From Dictyoglomus thermophilum H-6-12 (lineage in GTDB: Bacteria > Dictyoglomota > Dictyoglomia > Dictyoglomales > Dictyoglomaceae), in the NCBI RefSeq assembly GCF_000020965.1, contig NC_011297.1:1316387-1380386 (forward strand): a DNA stretch of 64,000 bases, in the 5' to 3' direction. The notes under the pieces are model-generated. The model saw only the letters and a program-made list of their open reading frames with translations. It did no database searches and was not told the origin of the DNA. Shown here in pieces: positions 9,554 to 19,237 of the stretch (within the stretch, counting starts at the first letter, position 1; each line of letters begins with the position of its first letter). The translations under genes and the position numbers were made by a program.

Positions 9554-10667
9554 GATCATTTAAGATCTTTCCTTCAAACTTATATACACTCTTAAGCCTC
9601 TTTGCTGAGCCAAAACCTGTTAAAATCTCATAGGGAATAGTGTTAGATATAATTGCAAGTTCTTGAGCATCAATTATTTTATCCTTTTCCATACCTAATA
9701 TCGTTACTACATCTCCCTTCTTTGCTTCTTTATCTGTTACATCAATAGTAAATTGATCCATAGAAATCCTACCTACGATTTTACAGTATTCACCATTAAG
9801 AATAACCCTTCCCTTGTTAGAAAGATCTCTCCTATACCCATCGGCATATCCCAAAGGCACAAGAGCAATTTTCGTATTCTTTTCTGTCATGAATGTATGA
9901 CCATACCCTATCCCCCAACCCTCTGGAAGATCCTTAATAAGAGTAATTTTTGCTTTTACTTCCATAACAGGTTTTAACGCTTTATCTCCATATCCATATA
10001 GAGATATTCCTGGCCTTACCGCATTAAAATGGAACTCTGGAAAATTAAAGATACCACCAGTATTTGAAAAATGAAAAACCAACTCTTCATCTTTAAATTT
10101 ATCATATATCTCGTAAAATAATTTCTTTTGAAAAATATTATAAGGATCCTTTTTATTTTCTGAATTAGATAAGTGTGACGAAATCCCCTCAAGGATCAAA
10201 CCTGGATATTTCTCCATAACATTCAGCACTTTATCAACCTCTGAAGGAAGAAGACCTTCTCTTCCCATACCTGTATCAAACATGAGATGAATCTTTAATT
10301 CTTTACCTTTACTATGAGAGAATTTCCCCAAATCTTCTAAAAACTCTATATCGGAGATCACTGGTGTAAGTTGATATTCGAGATAATAGGGTATGGAAGA
10401 CTTGAGTTGAGGAGAAAGTACTAATATTTTTTTAGTTATGCCTATCTTTCTTAAAAAAATACCTTCATCTATATGCGCTACAGCAAAGCTGTTAACATTA
10501 GCATACTTTTGCAAAAATAAAGATACAATCTTAGCTCCATGCCCGTAGGCATCAGCCTTAACCACTGCAATTATATCAACCTTTTTCCCAATTTTTTCTC
10601 TTATAACTTTTATATTATTTAAAAGGGCTGAGAGATCAATCTCTCTCCAAGCCAATATATCTCTCAT
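9531..10667 (-). CDS. alr: alanine racemase
   Basis: PLP enzyme that makes D-alanine for peptidoglycan. K37 in VVKADAYGHG is the cofactor lysine, and the opposing catalytic tyrosine lies in GIGYGHTF. GRISMDQFTIDVT is the conserved C-terminal domain signature. The protein has 378 residues from the ATG at 10667, preferred over the TTG one codon upstream because it overlaps the stop of the V-ATPase D gene as TGATG. It is thus the last gene of the V-ATPase operon and is probably translationally coupled. Its 3' end overlaps the opposing nucleotidyltransferase gene. Confidence 0.95.
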   Translation of the reverse strand: MRDILAWREIDLSALLNNIKVIREKIGKKVDIIAVVKADAYGHGAKIVSLFLQKYANVNSFAVAHIDEGIFLRKIGITKKILVLSPQLKSSIPYYLEYQLTPVISDIEFLEDLGKFSHSKGKELKIHLMFDTGMGREGLLPSEVDKVLNVMEKYPGLILEGISSHLSNSENKKDPYNIFQKKLFYEIYDKFKDEELVFHFSNTGGIFNFPEFHFNAVRPGISLYGYGDKALKPVMEVKAKITLIKDLPEGWGIGYGHTFMTEKNTKIALVPLGYADGYRRDLSNKGRVILNGEYCKIVGRISMDQFTIDVTDKEAKKGDVVTILGMEKDKIIDAQELAIISNTIPYEILTGFGSAKRLKSVYKFEGKILNDPILDLSL

Positions 10668-11272
10668 CAAGATTCCTTCAATCTCAAAAGTCTAAAGAAA
10701 TTACTCCTCTCAAGTTCCTCTAATTTAACAGTTATTAATTTAATAGTCTCTTCTATTTGAGGTATAAGCTTATATTCTAAAGCATTTACTCTTCGCTTAG
10801 TTCTCTCAATCTCTTCTGCAAGAGAAATCAGGTATCTTTCCTTATTTGCAAGGACTATTATATTCTCAACTATCCTACTCCATCTTTCTACAAGCTCATC
10901 CATAACATAAGGAGTTTCTATATAACTATAAAGAGGAGTATAAACATTCTCAATAGTAAGTTCTTTAACAGGTATATTCATTCTCTTTTCTAACTTTTGA
11001 GATATAGTAGTTTTACCATCATTTATCTGAAGCAAACTTTCCCAAAGTGGACCAGAAAGCCTTATATAAAGAGTACCTCCTATTGCCAAAAATTCAAGGA
11101 ATTCTCTCTCTGTTAACTCCCTTAAGGTTCTATAATTTTGAACTTCTTCCATAAATCTCTGAATCAAACCCTCTAACTTATCTTGAAGAAGTTTATGACC
11201 CCTTCTTGCAATAGCAAGTCTCTTTTTTAATCTTAAAAGTTCCATTCGATTAGGATTTACTCTAAGAGGCAT
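10667..11272 (-). CDS. ntpD: V-type ATPase subunit D (central stalk)
   Basis: Rotor shaft subunit of the V-type (A/V) ATPase. It is a 201-residue, largely helical coiled-coil protein starting [17 protein letters not shown], the signature of the family. The ATG at 11272 is chosen because the family starts just before this segment and GGGGGAAGGAAG immediately precedes it. A longer frame from a TTG at 11296 would add MMSSGGRK-type residues that look like read-through of the SD region. It overlaps subunit B by 11 bp. Confidence 0.93.
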
Positions 11273-12644
11273 CTTCCTTCCCCCAGAACTCATCAAGATA
11301 TTCAGGTCTAATTCTCTTAAGACTAGACCTTGGTAATCTTCTAAGGAGTTTCCATCCTAAATCTAACGTCTCAAATATACTTCTGTTCTCATATTCTCCT
11401 TGTTTGATAAATTCCATTTCAAAAGCTTCGGCAAATTCAAGAAATTGAACATCTTCTTCGGTAAGCGCAGCTTCACCTAAAACCACAGCAAGTTCTTTTG
11501 CTTCAAGTCCTCTTGAGTAAGCAGCATATAATTGGTTGGACAAATCTCCGTGATCTTTTCTAGTTCTTCCTTCTCCAATTCCACCTCTCATCAGTCTTGA
11601 AAGGGATTGCAACACATCAATAGGAGGATATATACCACGCCTATGAAGCTCTCTACTCAAAAATATCTGCCCTTCAGTGATATATCCGGTCAGGTCAGGA
11701 ATAGGATGAGTTCTATCATCTTCAGGCATAGTCAATATAGGCAAGAGAGTTATTGAACCTTTCTTACCTCTAATTCTTCCTGCTCTCTCGTAAAGAGTTG
11801 CAAGGTCTGTATAAAGATATCCAGGATATCCACGCCTTCCTGGTACCTCTTTCCTTGAAGCTGAGACTTCTCTCAAAGCCTCTGCATAGTTAGTCATATC
11901 ACTTAATATTACAAGGACATGCATATCTAGATCAAAAGCAAGATACTCTGCTGCTGTTAATGCAAATCTTGGAGTCGCTATTCTTTCAATTACAGGATCA
12001 TTAGCAAGATTTATAAACAGTACTGTTCTCTCTAAAGCTCCTGTATTCTTAAAATTTTCTATAAAGAAGTTTGCTTCTTCAAAAGTTATTCCCATGGCTC
12101 CAAATACCACAGCAAACTTTTCTTCTTCATTAAGAAGTCTTGCCTGTCTCGCAATCTGAGCAGCAAGCGTAGCATGAGGAAGACCCGCTCCTGAAAAAAT
12201 TGGAATCTTTTGGCCTCTTACGATAGTATTCATACCATCTATAGCGGAAATTCCAGTTTGGATGAATTCTTGAGGATAAGCTCTTGAATAAGGATTTATA
12301 GGACTTCCATTTATATCCATCCTTTTTTGAGGGATAATTTCAGGTCCACCATCTCTCGGTCTGCCAAGTCCATCAAAAGTTCTTCCAAGAATCTCTGGAG
12401 ATAAGTTTATCTCAAGAACATGGCCCAAAAATTTTACTCGCATTCCTTTCAAAGATAAATCCTGTGTGCTTGCAAACATCTGTACTAAAGCAGCGCCCTC
12501 TTGAGCTTCAAGCACTTGTCCTTGCCTTATTTCACCATTAGCAAGCTTTACTTCTACTACTTCTCCATATTTTACATTTTCAATATTCTCCACTAAAACT
12601 AAAGGCCCACTTATTTTCGATACTGAAGTATATTCTTTAGGCAT
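11262..12644 (-). CDS. ntpB: V-type ATPase subunit B (non-catalytic)
   Basis: Non-catalytic nucleotide-site subunit of the V1 hexamer, 460 residues. The P-loop position reads [13 protein letters not shown] rather than a Walker A, as expected for B rather than A subunits. Other family segments include [30 protein letters not shown] and GEGRTRKDH. It overlaps the A gene by 8 bp upstream and the D gene downstream, the standard A-B-D order. Confidence 0.96.
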
Positions 12645-14406
12645 ATTCTCTTGTTCCCTCCTTTATTCCCTCAAGCCTTTGCTTAATCTCAACCAATAGA
12701 GCCTCAAGTTCATTTATACGATCCTCAGGAACAAATTTCATTCTTGCTATCTTCTCTCTCTCAGGAAGCCTCAGTATATCTTCTAAAGGATAACCTTCTT
12801 CAATCAAGCTTTGAGCTATCCTATGAAAACTTATTATATTCTTTAACATTAGATACTGTTTATAAGGAGAAGTATAAGTATCCACCTCATGAAGAGCATT
12901 TTGATGCAAGAAATCTTCCCTTATAGAACGAGCTGTCTCAAGAGTTAATCTATCTTGAGGAGATAAAGCCTCCATACCCACAAGCCTTACTATATCTTGG
13001 AGCTCTGCCTCTCTCTGAAGAATAGCCATTGCTTCCTGTCTTAAATCATAAAAATCTTCTGCCACATTTTCTTTCCAGAACTTACTCACAGGTTCAAGAT
13101 AAAGAGAATAACTTACAAGCCAATCTACAGCAGGAAAATGTCTGCTAAAAGCCAAACGAGCATCAAGTCCCCAAAATACTTTTGTGACCCTAAGGGTAGC
13201 CTGAACTACAGGATCCGACAAATCTCCTCCTGGAGGAGATACTGCACCTATTATGCTTACAGAACCAATTTTATCCTCTTTGCCCAGACATTTAACTAAG
13301 CCTGCTCTTTCATAAAAACTCGCAACCCTTGAAGCAAGATATGCAGGATATCCTTCCTCACCAGGCATCTCTCCAAGTCTTCCAGATATCTCCCTCATAG
13401 CTTCCGCCCAACGAGATGTGGAATCTGCCATGAGAGCTACATGATATCCCATATCCCTAAAGTACTCAGCAATGGTTATACCAGTAAATACAGAAGCCTC
13501 TCTTGCAGCCACAGGCATGTTTGAGGTATTAGCTATCAAAACAGTTCTCTCCATAAGAGGCTTTCCAGTCCTAGGATCTTTTAATTCTGGAAATTCTATT
13601 AAAACTTCCGTCATCTCATTCCCTCTTTCACCACACCCTATATAAACCACAACCTCTGCATCAGCCCACTTGGCAAGCTGGTGCTGAATTATAGTTTTAC
13701 CACTTCCAAAGGGTCCAGGCACACATGCAGTACCACCTTTTACAAGAGGAAAGAACGTATCCAGAACTCTTTGCCCGGTTATAAGAGGAACTTGAGGAGG
13801 AAGTTTCTCTTTGACAGGCCTCTGATACCTTACAGGCCATTTATGCATCAATTTTAATTCATGTTTCTTTCCACTATCGTCCTCTAGAACACCAATAACT
13901 TCTTCCACTGTATAAGTCCCACTCTTAATCTCAAGAATCTTACCCCTCAAATAAGGAGGGACAAGTATCCTATGTTCTAAAGCAGAGGTTTCTTGTACAA
14001 TTCCAAGAACATCTCCACCTTCTACATAATCACCAGGTTTAACCCTTGCTTCAAAATCCCATTTCTTTTCTCTATCGAGAGCAGGAAAAGATAAACCTCT
14101 GCTAAGAAAATCTCCACTTACTTCAGCAAGTCTATTTAAGGGTCTTTGTATACCATCGTAAATCTGACTTATAATTCCAGGCCCGAGTTCTACAGAAAGA
14201 GGTTCCCCCAAAGCATAAACAGGCTCACCAGGACCTATACCTTGAGTTTCCTCATACACTTGAATATATACCAAATCGTTATCAAGTCCTATCACTTCTC
14301 CAAAAAGCTCAAGGTTACCTACTCTAACCATCTCATACATCTTTACATTTGGAAGCCCTTTTGCTACCACAAGAGGGCCTGCTACTCTAACTATTTTTCC
14401 TTCCAT
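12637..14406 (-). CDS. ntpA: V-type ATPase subunit A (catalytic)
   Basis: Catalytic subunit of the V1/A1 head, 589 residues from the ATG at 14406. Walker A is GPFGSGKT, the Walker A loop segment distinctive for V-type A subunits. The catalytic glutamate segment [12 protein letters not shown] and the non-homologous insert ([18 protein letters not shown]) are present. The chosen ATG follows AAGGAGAGGGATATT and starts [14 protein letters not shown], as the family does. A start 10 codons upstream, inside subunit F, lacks this support. It overlaps F by 20 bp. Confidence 0.96.
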
Positions 14407-14725
14407 AATATCCCTCTCCTTCAGAAATAATATCAATTCCTAAGGCCTTTTCAGCCATATCTCTCAAAAGCTCTTCTCCCATCTTTCTATTGGAAAAAGT
14501 ATCAGGTAGGATCAAAGGAATCTTTCCTTTACCTTTTAAATTCTCAACTATTTTTCCAGCTACGCTCTCAAGGACAATAATTAGAGAATATTCTTTCTCT
14601 GAAAGACTCATATAAATTTCGTATGCCTCGTCAGGGTTTCTAACAGGATATACATCAAGACCAAAAATCCTAAAAACCTCTATAAGACTACCAAGTCCTA
14701 TTATGGCAATTTTATTCTCATTCAT
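14387..14725 (-). CDS. ntpF: V-type ATPase subunit F
   Basis: Small central-stalk subunit of 112 residues. It starts with [21 protein letters not shown], a Rossmann-like strand-loop-helix typical of F subunits, and has the [11 protein letters not shown] segment in the middle. Position between C and A in the I-K-E-C-F-A-B-D order supports the call. It overlaps C by 8 bp and A by 20 bp, indicating coupled translation. Confidence 0.9.
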   Translation of the reverse strand: MNENKIAIIGLGSLIEVFRIFGLDVYPVRNPDEAYEIYMSLSEKEYSLIIVLESVAGKIVENLKGKGKIPLILPDTFSNRKMGEELLRDMAEKALGIDIISEGEGYYGRKNS

Positions 14726-15581
14726 TTGCTCTCAACAACCCTCTTTCCCAATATTCTCTTGGGATTTTCAATTTCTTATTTTCAAGGATGAATAATATAT
14801 CTTCCATCTCCCACATCTTGACATAAAAATAGTACAAAACTACCTCAGGCCCACTAACTACATTTTTAAAGTTTTTATTCATATAAGAATAAAGGTATTT
14901 TTTAATAAGCATATCAAAATCGTAATTTTTTAAATCTTCTAGAAATCTTTGTTTTAATTCTTCGTCTCCATAGAGCACTCTGTAAGAAGCTAAATCCCAA
15001 TTCAGCCTCTTAAGAATCTCTGTTACATAAGGAACTTTTTCCAGTCTTACATCTATTTTTATAAAATTAAGTTTATTTTTAAGCAGAACAAAATCTCTTA
15101 TCTTCTTGTTTTCTATTCTTTTAAACAATTCCTTTGAAGTATCTAGAATTCCAAAATCTATTATTAAATTCCATAGCCCTAAATCACTAATTTGTTGAGA
15201 ATCAGCCTTTTGAATCTTAGAAGTCAATTTATTCCTAAGTTCACTGTATGTCCTTCCATAAGAGAAATTAAAAAATACCTCTAAACTTTCACTTTTGCTT
15301 AATTGCAATAACTCATTTCTTACATCATGGGTCATAAATTCAAAAAGCACCAAATCCCAATAGGGATACTTTACAGTATTAGCCATTATTTTCAAATCGT
15401 CATATAAAACCTTTAAAAAACCAGAGTATCCCTCTAAAAGAGGGGCATAAATAGTCTCCTTCAAAAGGTTATAAGCATCACTCAAATCAGCATTCAAAAG
15501 AATTTCCCATTGACGCTTATCAAGAAGCTTAGGTAGCTTTGCTTTTAAATTTGTAGAAAGAAATAAATATTCTGTATACAT
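14718..15581 (-). CDS. ntpC: V-type ATPase subunit C
   Basis: Helical funnel subunit joining the V1 stalk to the membrane K ring. It has 287 residues, shorter than the 330-350 usual for the family, and sequence conservation is low. The helical composition, the C-terminal segment around YFYVKMWEMEDILFIL (a family-like helix), and its place between E and F in the operon support the call. Ends and starts overlap or nearly touch the neighbours. Confidence 0.85.
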   Translation of the reverse strand: MYTEYLFLSTNLKAKLPKLLDKRQWEILLNADLSDAYNLLKETIYAPLLEGYSGFLKVLYDDLKIMANTVKYPYWDLVLFEFMTHDVRNELLQLSKSESLEVFFNFSYGRTYSELRNKLTSKIQKADSQQISDLGLWNLIIDFGILDTSKELFKRIENKKIRDFVLLKNKLNFIKIDVRLEKVPYVTEILKRLNWDLASYRVLYGDEELKQRFLEDLKNYDFDMLIKKYLYSYMNKNFKNVVSGPEVVLYYFYVKMWEMEDILFILENKKLKIPREYWERGLLRANE

Positions 15582-15583
15582 AC

Positions 15584-16150
15584 TTACCTTTCTCCATGAA
15601 GAATTTGCGCTATTTCAAGTATGTTTTTATTAACTAATTCTTCAATAATCGTATCAACAGTAAGGTCGATCACTAAATTATCTTTTTGAATTACAAATCC
15701 ACCATTTCCCTCCATTCTATCCTTACTTAAAGTTAAACTATATTTCTTGCAAAAATAATCTACGTCAATCTTATCCTCATTTTTTGTGAGAATCATCTCT
15801 CCACTTTTTATGGACTCTCTCTCAAGCAAATTTTCCCAAATCTTATTGTAAACTTCATTAGAGGAACTTTTAAGCCTCTCTAAGACCAAATTCTTAACTT
15901 TAGCAATTGCATCAGACTCTATACGTAGCTTTTCAGCATTATACTTAAGCTTTAACTGAGCAGCCAAAGTATTTTCTTCTCTATTAAGCTTCTCTTTCAA
16001 GCTTCTCTTTTGTTTTTCCTTCCATTCTTCTAATTCTTTTTCCTTTTTAGCTACAAACTCTTGGAATTCTTTTTCCTTTTTATTTTTGATCTCTTCAATC
16101 TTTGTTCTCTTTTCAGTTTCAAGTCTCTCAACTATTCTCTCTAAGGACAT
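15584..16150 (-). CDS. ntpE: V-type ATPase subunit E (peripheral stalk)
   Basis: Peripheral-stalk subunit of 188 residues. The N-terminal ~100 residues are a highly charged coiled coil rich in KEKEFQEF and KKEKELEEW patterns, followed by a globular C-terminal part ending in IAQILHGER. This matches E subunits, which pair with the G/H subunit. Its start overlaps the K stop by one base (TAATG). Confidence 0.9.
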   Translation of the reverse strand: MSLERIVERLETEKRTKIEEIKNKKEKEFQEFVAKKEKELEEWKEKQKRSLKEKLNREENTLAAQLKLKYNAEKLRIESDAIAKVKNLVLERLKSSSNEVYNKIWENLLERESIKSGEMILTKNEDKIDVDYFCKKYSLTLSKDRMEGNGGFVIQKDNLVIDLTVDTIIEELVNKNILEIAQILHGER

Positions 16151-16623
16151 TATAGCTTCACTCCAAAGAACAAAAGAATTATTGATGTTATTAAAGAAAG
16201 AATAGCATAAGTCTCCACAAGAGCAGGAATAATAATAGCCTGTCCAGAGGTTTGAGGCTTCTGAGCTACCATTTGAAGAGCAGCAGCACTCGCCCTACCC
16301 TGCCACATACCACTCACATATTCTCCAATCATAAGAGGAATACTTACTGCAAATACCATTAACCCTTGCTCCAAAGTAAGATTTGGAACATTACCTCCCA
16401 GAAGTCCCAATCTCATTAGTATAAGAAATGCACCTATAAATCCATAAAAACCTTGTGTACCAGGAAGGGCTTGAAGAATAAGAACTGTACCAAAAAGATC
16501 TGGCTTTTCAGCAAGTACTCCTGCCGCAGCCTCACCAGCTATTCCTACTCCTTTTCCAGAACCTGCTGCTGCTAATCCCGCACCTAAAGCAGCCCCAATA
16601 AGAGCAATTGCCAAACCAAGCAT
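16150..16623 (-). CDS. ntpK: V-type ATPase proteolipid subunit K, Na+-binding type
   Basis: Membrane rotor-ring subunit of 157 residues made of two fused hairpins (four helices). The ion site can be read directly: L53, T56 and Q57 in LPGTQGFYG, Q108 in WQGRA, and E137 in VETYAIL. This is the ligand set known from the Na+ ring of Enterococcus hirae NtpK (L61, T64, Q65, Q110, E139), and Y60 also matches. Only the second hairpin carries the ion-binding carboxylate, as in true V-type rings. A Na+-coupled rotor is inferred, not shown. It lies between I and E. Confidence 0.93.
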   Translation of the reverse strand: MLGLAIALIGAALGAGLAAAGSGKGVGIAGEAAAGVLAEKPDLFGTVLILQALPGTQGFYGFIGAFLILMRLGLLGGNVPNLTLEQGLMVFAVSIPLMIGEYVSGMWQGRASAAALQMVAQKPQTSGQAIIIPALVETYAILSLITSIILLFFGVKL

Positions 16624-16628
16624 ACTAC

Positions 16629-18602
16629 TTACCTCCCATCATAATTTTTCTTTATTCTAAAAAATTTCCCTTCTATTCTATAAGGAAGAAACTTTCTTCC
16701 CCCATCTACAAAAAATCTTCCATAAAGCTCTAAAAATTGTAACCTGGTAGAATGAACAAAAGCTGATAATGCACTAAGAACAAAGTTTAAGAGTTGACCC
16801 CCCATCCAGATTAAAATCAGAAATATCCATCCTAAAATAGGCACACCTTTTACCATATTGGCAAGCTGGGTAATCACAAATCCAAATATAGAGCCAACAA
16901 GGTTTAATGCAAAAAGCCTTGAATAAGAAAGTACATCCCCCACAAAGGATGTCAAACCATATCCTCCCATTATTCCATAAATACTAATTAAACCAACTAA
17001 AATACGAGCAAAACCTTTTTTATCTCTTCCCTGAGTCAATATAAGCCCAATAAGGCTGAAGAGAAGTACGTATTTAAATACCTCCATACCTCCAAGTCTT
17101 ATCCCTAAGGCTTTAGATCCAAAATAAATTAACAATGATCCAAGGAATAATATCCATAAACCAGCATCGTATAAAGCTCCTTCGTAGTCCTTTACCTTAA
17201 TGCAAGATATAAAACGAAGAATTAAAGCATAGAATTGTGAGATTATGCCTATAAATAACGATATGCCAAGAGCCGTAATCAAATCTTGAGACGGATTTAC
17301 AATAGGAAATACTCCCAGAAATTTTCCATCAGGACCTAAAAATGGTTGATTTCCAAAAACGCTCCAAGTTAATGTTCCAACTATGATAGATGGAATACTA
17401 AGCACAGTTAAAAGATCTAAGAGTTGCTTTGTGTCATCTTCAGGTTTGAATTTTCTCTTTATCCATAAAGAACTTAGAAGAAGCAAAAGCCCATAACCTA
17501 TATCCCCTAAGCATATACCAAAAAACACCATGTAAAAAGGAGCCATAAAAGGTGTAGGATCAATAAATCCATAAGGAGGAAGCCCATACAATTTAGTCAA
17601 AAACTCAAAGGGTTTAATCAATTTAGGATTATGTAAAATTACAGGCGGATCATCATCCTGATCTGGCTCTCTACTATCAAAGATAGCATCAGGAATATTA
17701 TCCCTAAGTAACGTTAAAAATCTTTCTTTATCCCTCTTAGGTATCCATCCTGAAAATATGGTAAAGTAATTACTGTGATGAGCAAGACTTTTTGCCCCTA
17801 CCTCTTTTATTTTGGCCACATAATAATCGTACCATGCAAGAATATTCTTCTTTTTAGCCAATAATTTTTCAGCCTTTAGATACAACGCTTTTAATTCTTC
17901 TTCTACCTTATTCAAACTCCTCTGAATTTTCTCAAGACCTTCGACAGGAGAAGATTTCAAATAAGGAATACGTTTATGATTAAAGTTATGTTTCTGAAGA
18001 AGGTTTTCAAAAATTTCAGAAAGAGTCTTAGGTACAACAAATATAACCTTCACAGTTTTATTACTAACAAAAGCCTTATACCAACTTTCTTCAAGCACAT
18101 CTTTACTATCCTCTAAAAAACTATTCCATTCATCTTGTGTAAAGCCACCACAATACAAAGCAAATCTTTTAAAAACTCTAGGAAAATCAAGAATTTCATT
18201 AACATCTACCCAATAAGCTGTCTCTTCGTATAAATTAGACAATAGCTTTTTCTTCTCTTCTATCACATTAAGAGTTCTTTCTAAAATCTTTGCTTCTTTA
18301 TATAGTTCATCAACAGAAACTTCTGATCTTAACTTCTCAAACTCTTCTTCTGTTATCTCCTCTCTTCCAGCAAAAAATGCCTCTAAAAATCCCTTTCCTT
18401 CTGGATAAAAAAATCTTAAGATTTTTAATATCTCATCTAATTTTGTAAGATAAGCATCATAAGGAGAACTCTTTTCAGGGTTTCCTTCTTCAGTCAGTTT
18501 CTCCCAGTGTATGTCTTCAAAGCCTTTAAAAATAGAAACTACTTTTTCTTCTTTTTCCTTAGGAAAGATCAACCAGAACTTTTCAACTTTTAAAATAGCC
18601 AT
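16629..18602 (-). CDS. ntpI: V-type ATPase subunit I (membrane stator)
   Basis: Membrane stator subunit homologous to eukaryotic subunit a, 657 residues from the ATG at 18602. The N-terminal half is soluble and partly coiled coil. The C-terminal half, from PTPFMAPFYMVFFGICLGDIGYG, contains about seven membrane helices and the conserved ion-channel region (DVLSYSRLFALNLVGS, with the essential arginine). A TTG start at 18626 would add eight residues. The ATG is preferred because MAILKVEKFWL matches family N-termini and AGGGATGA lies just upstream. Confidence 0.93.
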   Translation of the reverse strand: MAILKVEKFWLIFPKEKEEKVVSIFKGFEDIHWEKLTEEGNPEKSSPYDAYLTKLDEILKILRFFYPEGKGFLEAFFAGREEITEEEFEKLRSEVSVDELYKEAKILERTLNVIEEKKKLLSNLYEETAYWVDVNEILDFPRVFKRFALYCGGFTQDEWNSFLEDSKDVLEESWYKAFVSNKTVKVIFVVPKTLSEIFENLLQKHNFNHKRIPYLKSSPVEGLEKIQRSLNKVEEELKALYLKAEKLLAKKKNILAWYDYYVAKIKEVGAKSLAHHSNYFTIFSGWIPKRDKERFLTLLRDNIPDAIFDSREPDQDDDPPVILHNPKLIKPFEFLTKLYGLPPYGFIDPTPFMAPFYMVFFGICLGDIGYGLLLLLSSLWIKRKFKPEDDTKQLLDLLTVLSIPSIIVGTLTWSVFGNQPFLGPDGKFLGVFPIVNPSQDLITALGISLFIGIISQFYALILRFISCIKVKDYEGALYDAGLWILFLGSLLIYFGSKALGIRLGGMEVFKYVLLFSLIGLILTQGRDKKGFARILVGLISIYGIMGGYGLTSFVGDVLSYSRLFALNLVGSIFGFVITQLANMVKGVPILGWIFLILIWMGGQLLNFVLSALSAFVHSTRLQFLELYGRFFVDGGRKFLPYRIEGKFFRIKKNYDGR

Positions 18603-18615
18603 AATTTTTTCATCC

Positions 18616-18942
18616 CTACTTTTCAATTAATTTATCCAGAAGATAATCTACAATACTAGGTATTCTCTTTTCTACTACTTCTTTATAAGCATTAGTTTCG
18701 TTTATATATTCTTGCTCTAATTTTTCCAGCTTTACTTTTAAAGAATCATAATACTTTCTTTCTTCAGCTTTTAATTCTTCCAAAAATCTTTGTTTCTCCT
18801 CTTCTACCTTTGTAACATACTCTTGAACCTTCCAATAATATTCTTCTTCTAATTCCTTTTTTGCTTTCTCAATCTCAAATTCTACTTCTTTTTCTTTCTC
18901 ACTTATAAAAGAAATAACATCTTTAATTTTCTCTTCTCTCAT
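18616..18942 (-). CDS. ntpH: V-type ATPase subunit H/G (peripheral stalk coiled coil)
   Basis: A 108-residue, almost entirely helical and charged protein (EKEKEVEFEIEKAKKELEEE). It is the size and composition of the G/H subunit that pairs with E in the peripheral stalk. Such proteins are recognised mainly by coiled-coil character and by sitting first in the operon, just ahead of I, as here. It lies 4 bp downstream of rpmB. Confidence 0.82.
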   Translation of the reverse strand: MREEKIKDVISFISEKEKEVEFEIEKAKKELEEEYYWKVQEYVTKVEEEKQRFLEELKAEERKYYDSLKVKLEKLEQEYINETNAYKEVVEKRIPSIVDYLLDKLIEK

Positions 18943-18946
18943 AGCT

Positions 18947-19138
18947 CTACACTACCTTTTGCACTTTTCCAGCCTTCAAACAACGGGTACACACTTTTAT
19001 GGTTTTAACTTTTCCATTAACAAGAGCACGAACTTTATGAAGATTAGGAAGCCATCTGGTTTTAGTCCTACGATGAGAGTGAGATACTTGCAATCCAGTC
19101 CATGGACCTTTGCCACAAATTTCGCATCTTCTTGACAT
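18947..19138 (-). CDS. rpmB: 50S ribosomal protein L28
   Basis: Ribosomal protein of 63 residues. It starts [20 protein letters not shown] and carries [11 protein letters not shown], both hallmarks of L28. It has four zinc-ribbon-type cysteines: CxxC near the N-terminus and [10 protein letters not shown] near the C-terminus. The gene leads the V-ATPase operon with only 8 nt to the next start codon region, so L28 and the ATPase probably share a promoter. A good SD (AAAGGAGG, 8 nt from the ATG) precedes it. Confidence 0.96.
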   Translation of the reverse strand: MSRRCEICGKGPWTGLQVSHSHRRTKTRWLPNLHKVRALVNGKVKTIKVCTRCLKAGKVQKVV

Positions 19139-19176
19139 TTTGCATACCTCCTTTCTTTATAGATTTTAAGAAAATA

Positions 19177-19205
19177 TTTTTAAACTTGTGTTAAAAAAAT
19201 AACAA
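19177..19205 (-). promoter_or_regulatory. candidate promoter for rpmB-V-ATPase operon
   Basis: On the minus strand TTGTTA (19205-19200) is followed after 17 nt by TAAAAA (19182-19177). The match is moderate, but it is the only spaced pair I found in the 99-bp divergent gap. A predicted start near 19170 would give a ~30-nt leader carrying the rpmB SD site. Confidence 0.38.
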
Positions 19206-19223
19206 ATTTCAAGAAAAATCGGT

Positions 19224-19229
19224 TATAAT
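19224..19229 (+). promoter_or_regulatory. -10 element of the Memo-family gene
   Basis: A perfect TATAAT whose last base lies only 8 nt before the ATG at 19238. Transcription would start about 7 nt downstream of the element, leaving almost no 5' leader, and no SD is present. No convincing -35 is visible 16-18 nt upstream. Confidence 0.5.
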
Positions 19230-19237
19230 TATATCAT

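Noticed and set aside
14407-14436. Upstream start extending V-ATPase subunit A by 10 codons
   Set aside because: It falls inside subunit F, while the ATG at 14406 has a good SD and a family-like N-terminus.
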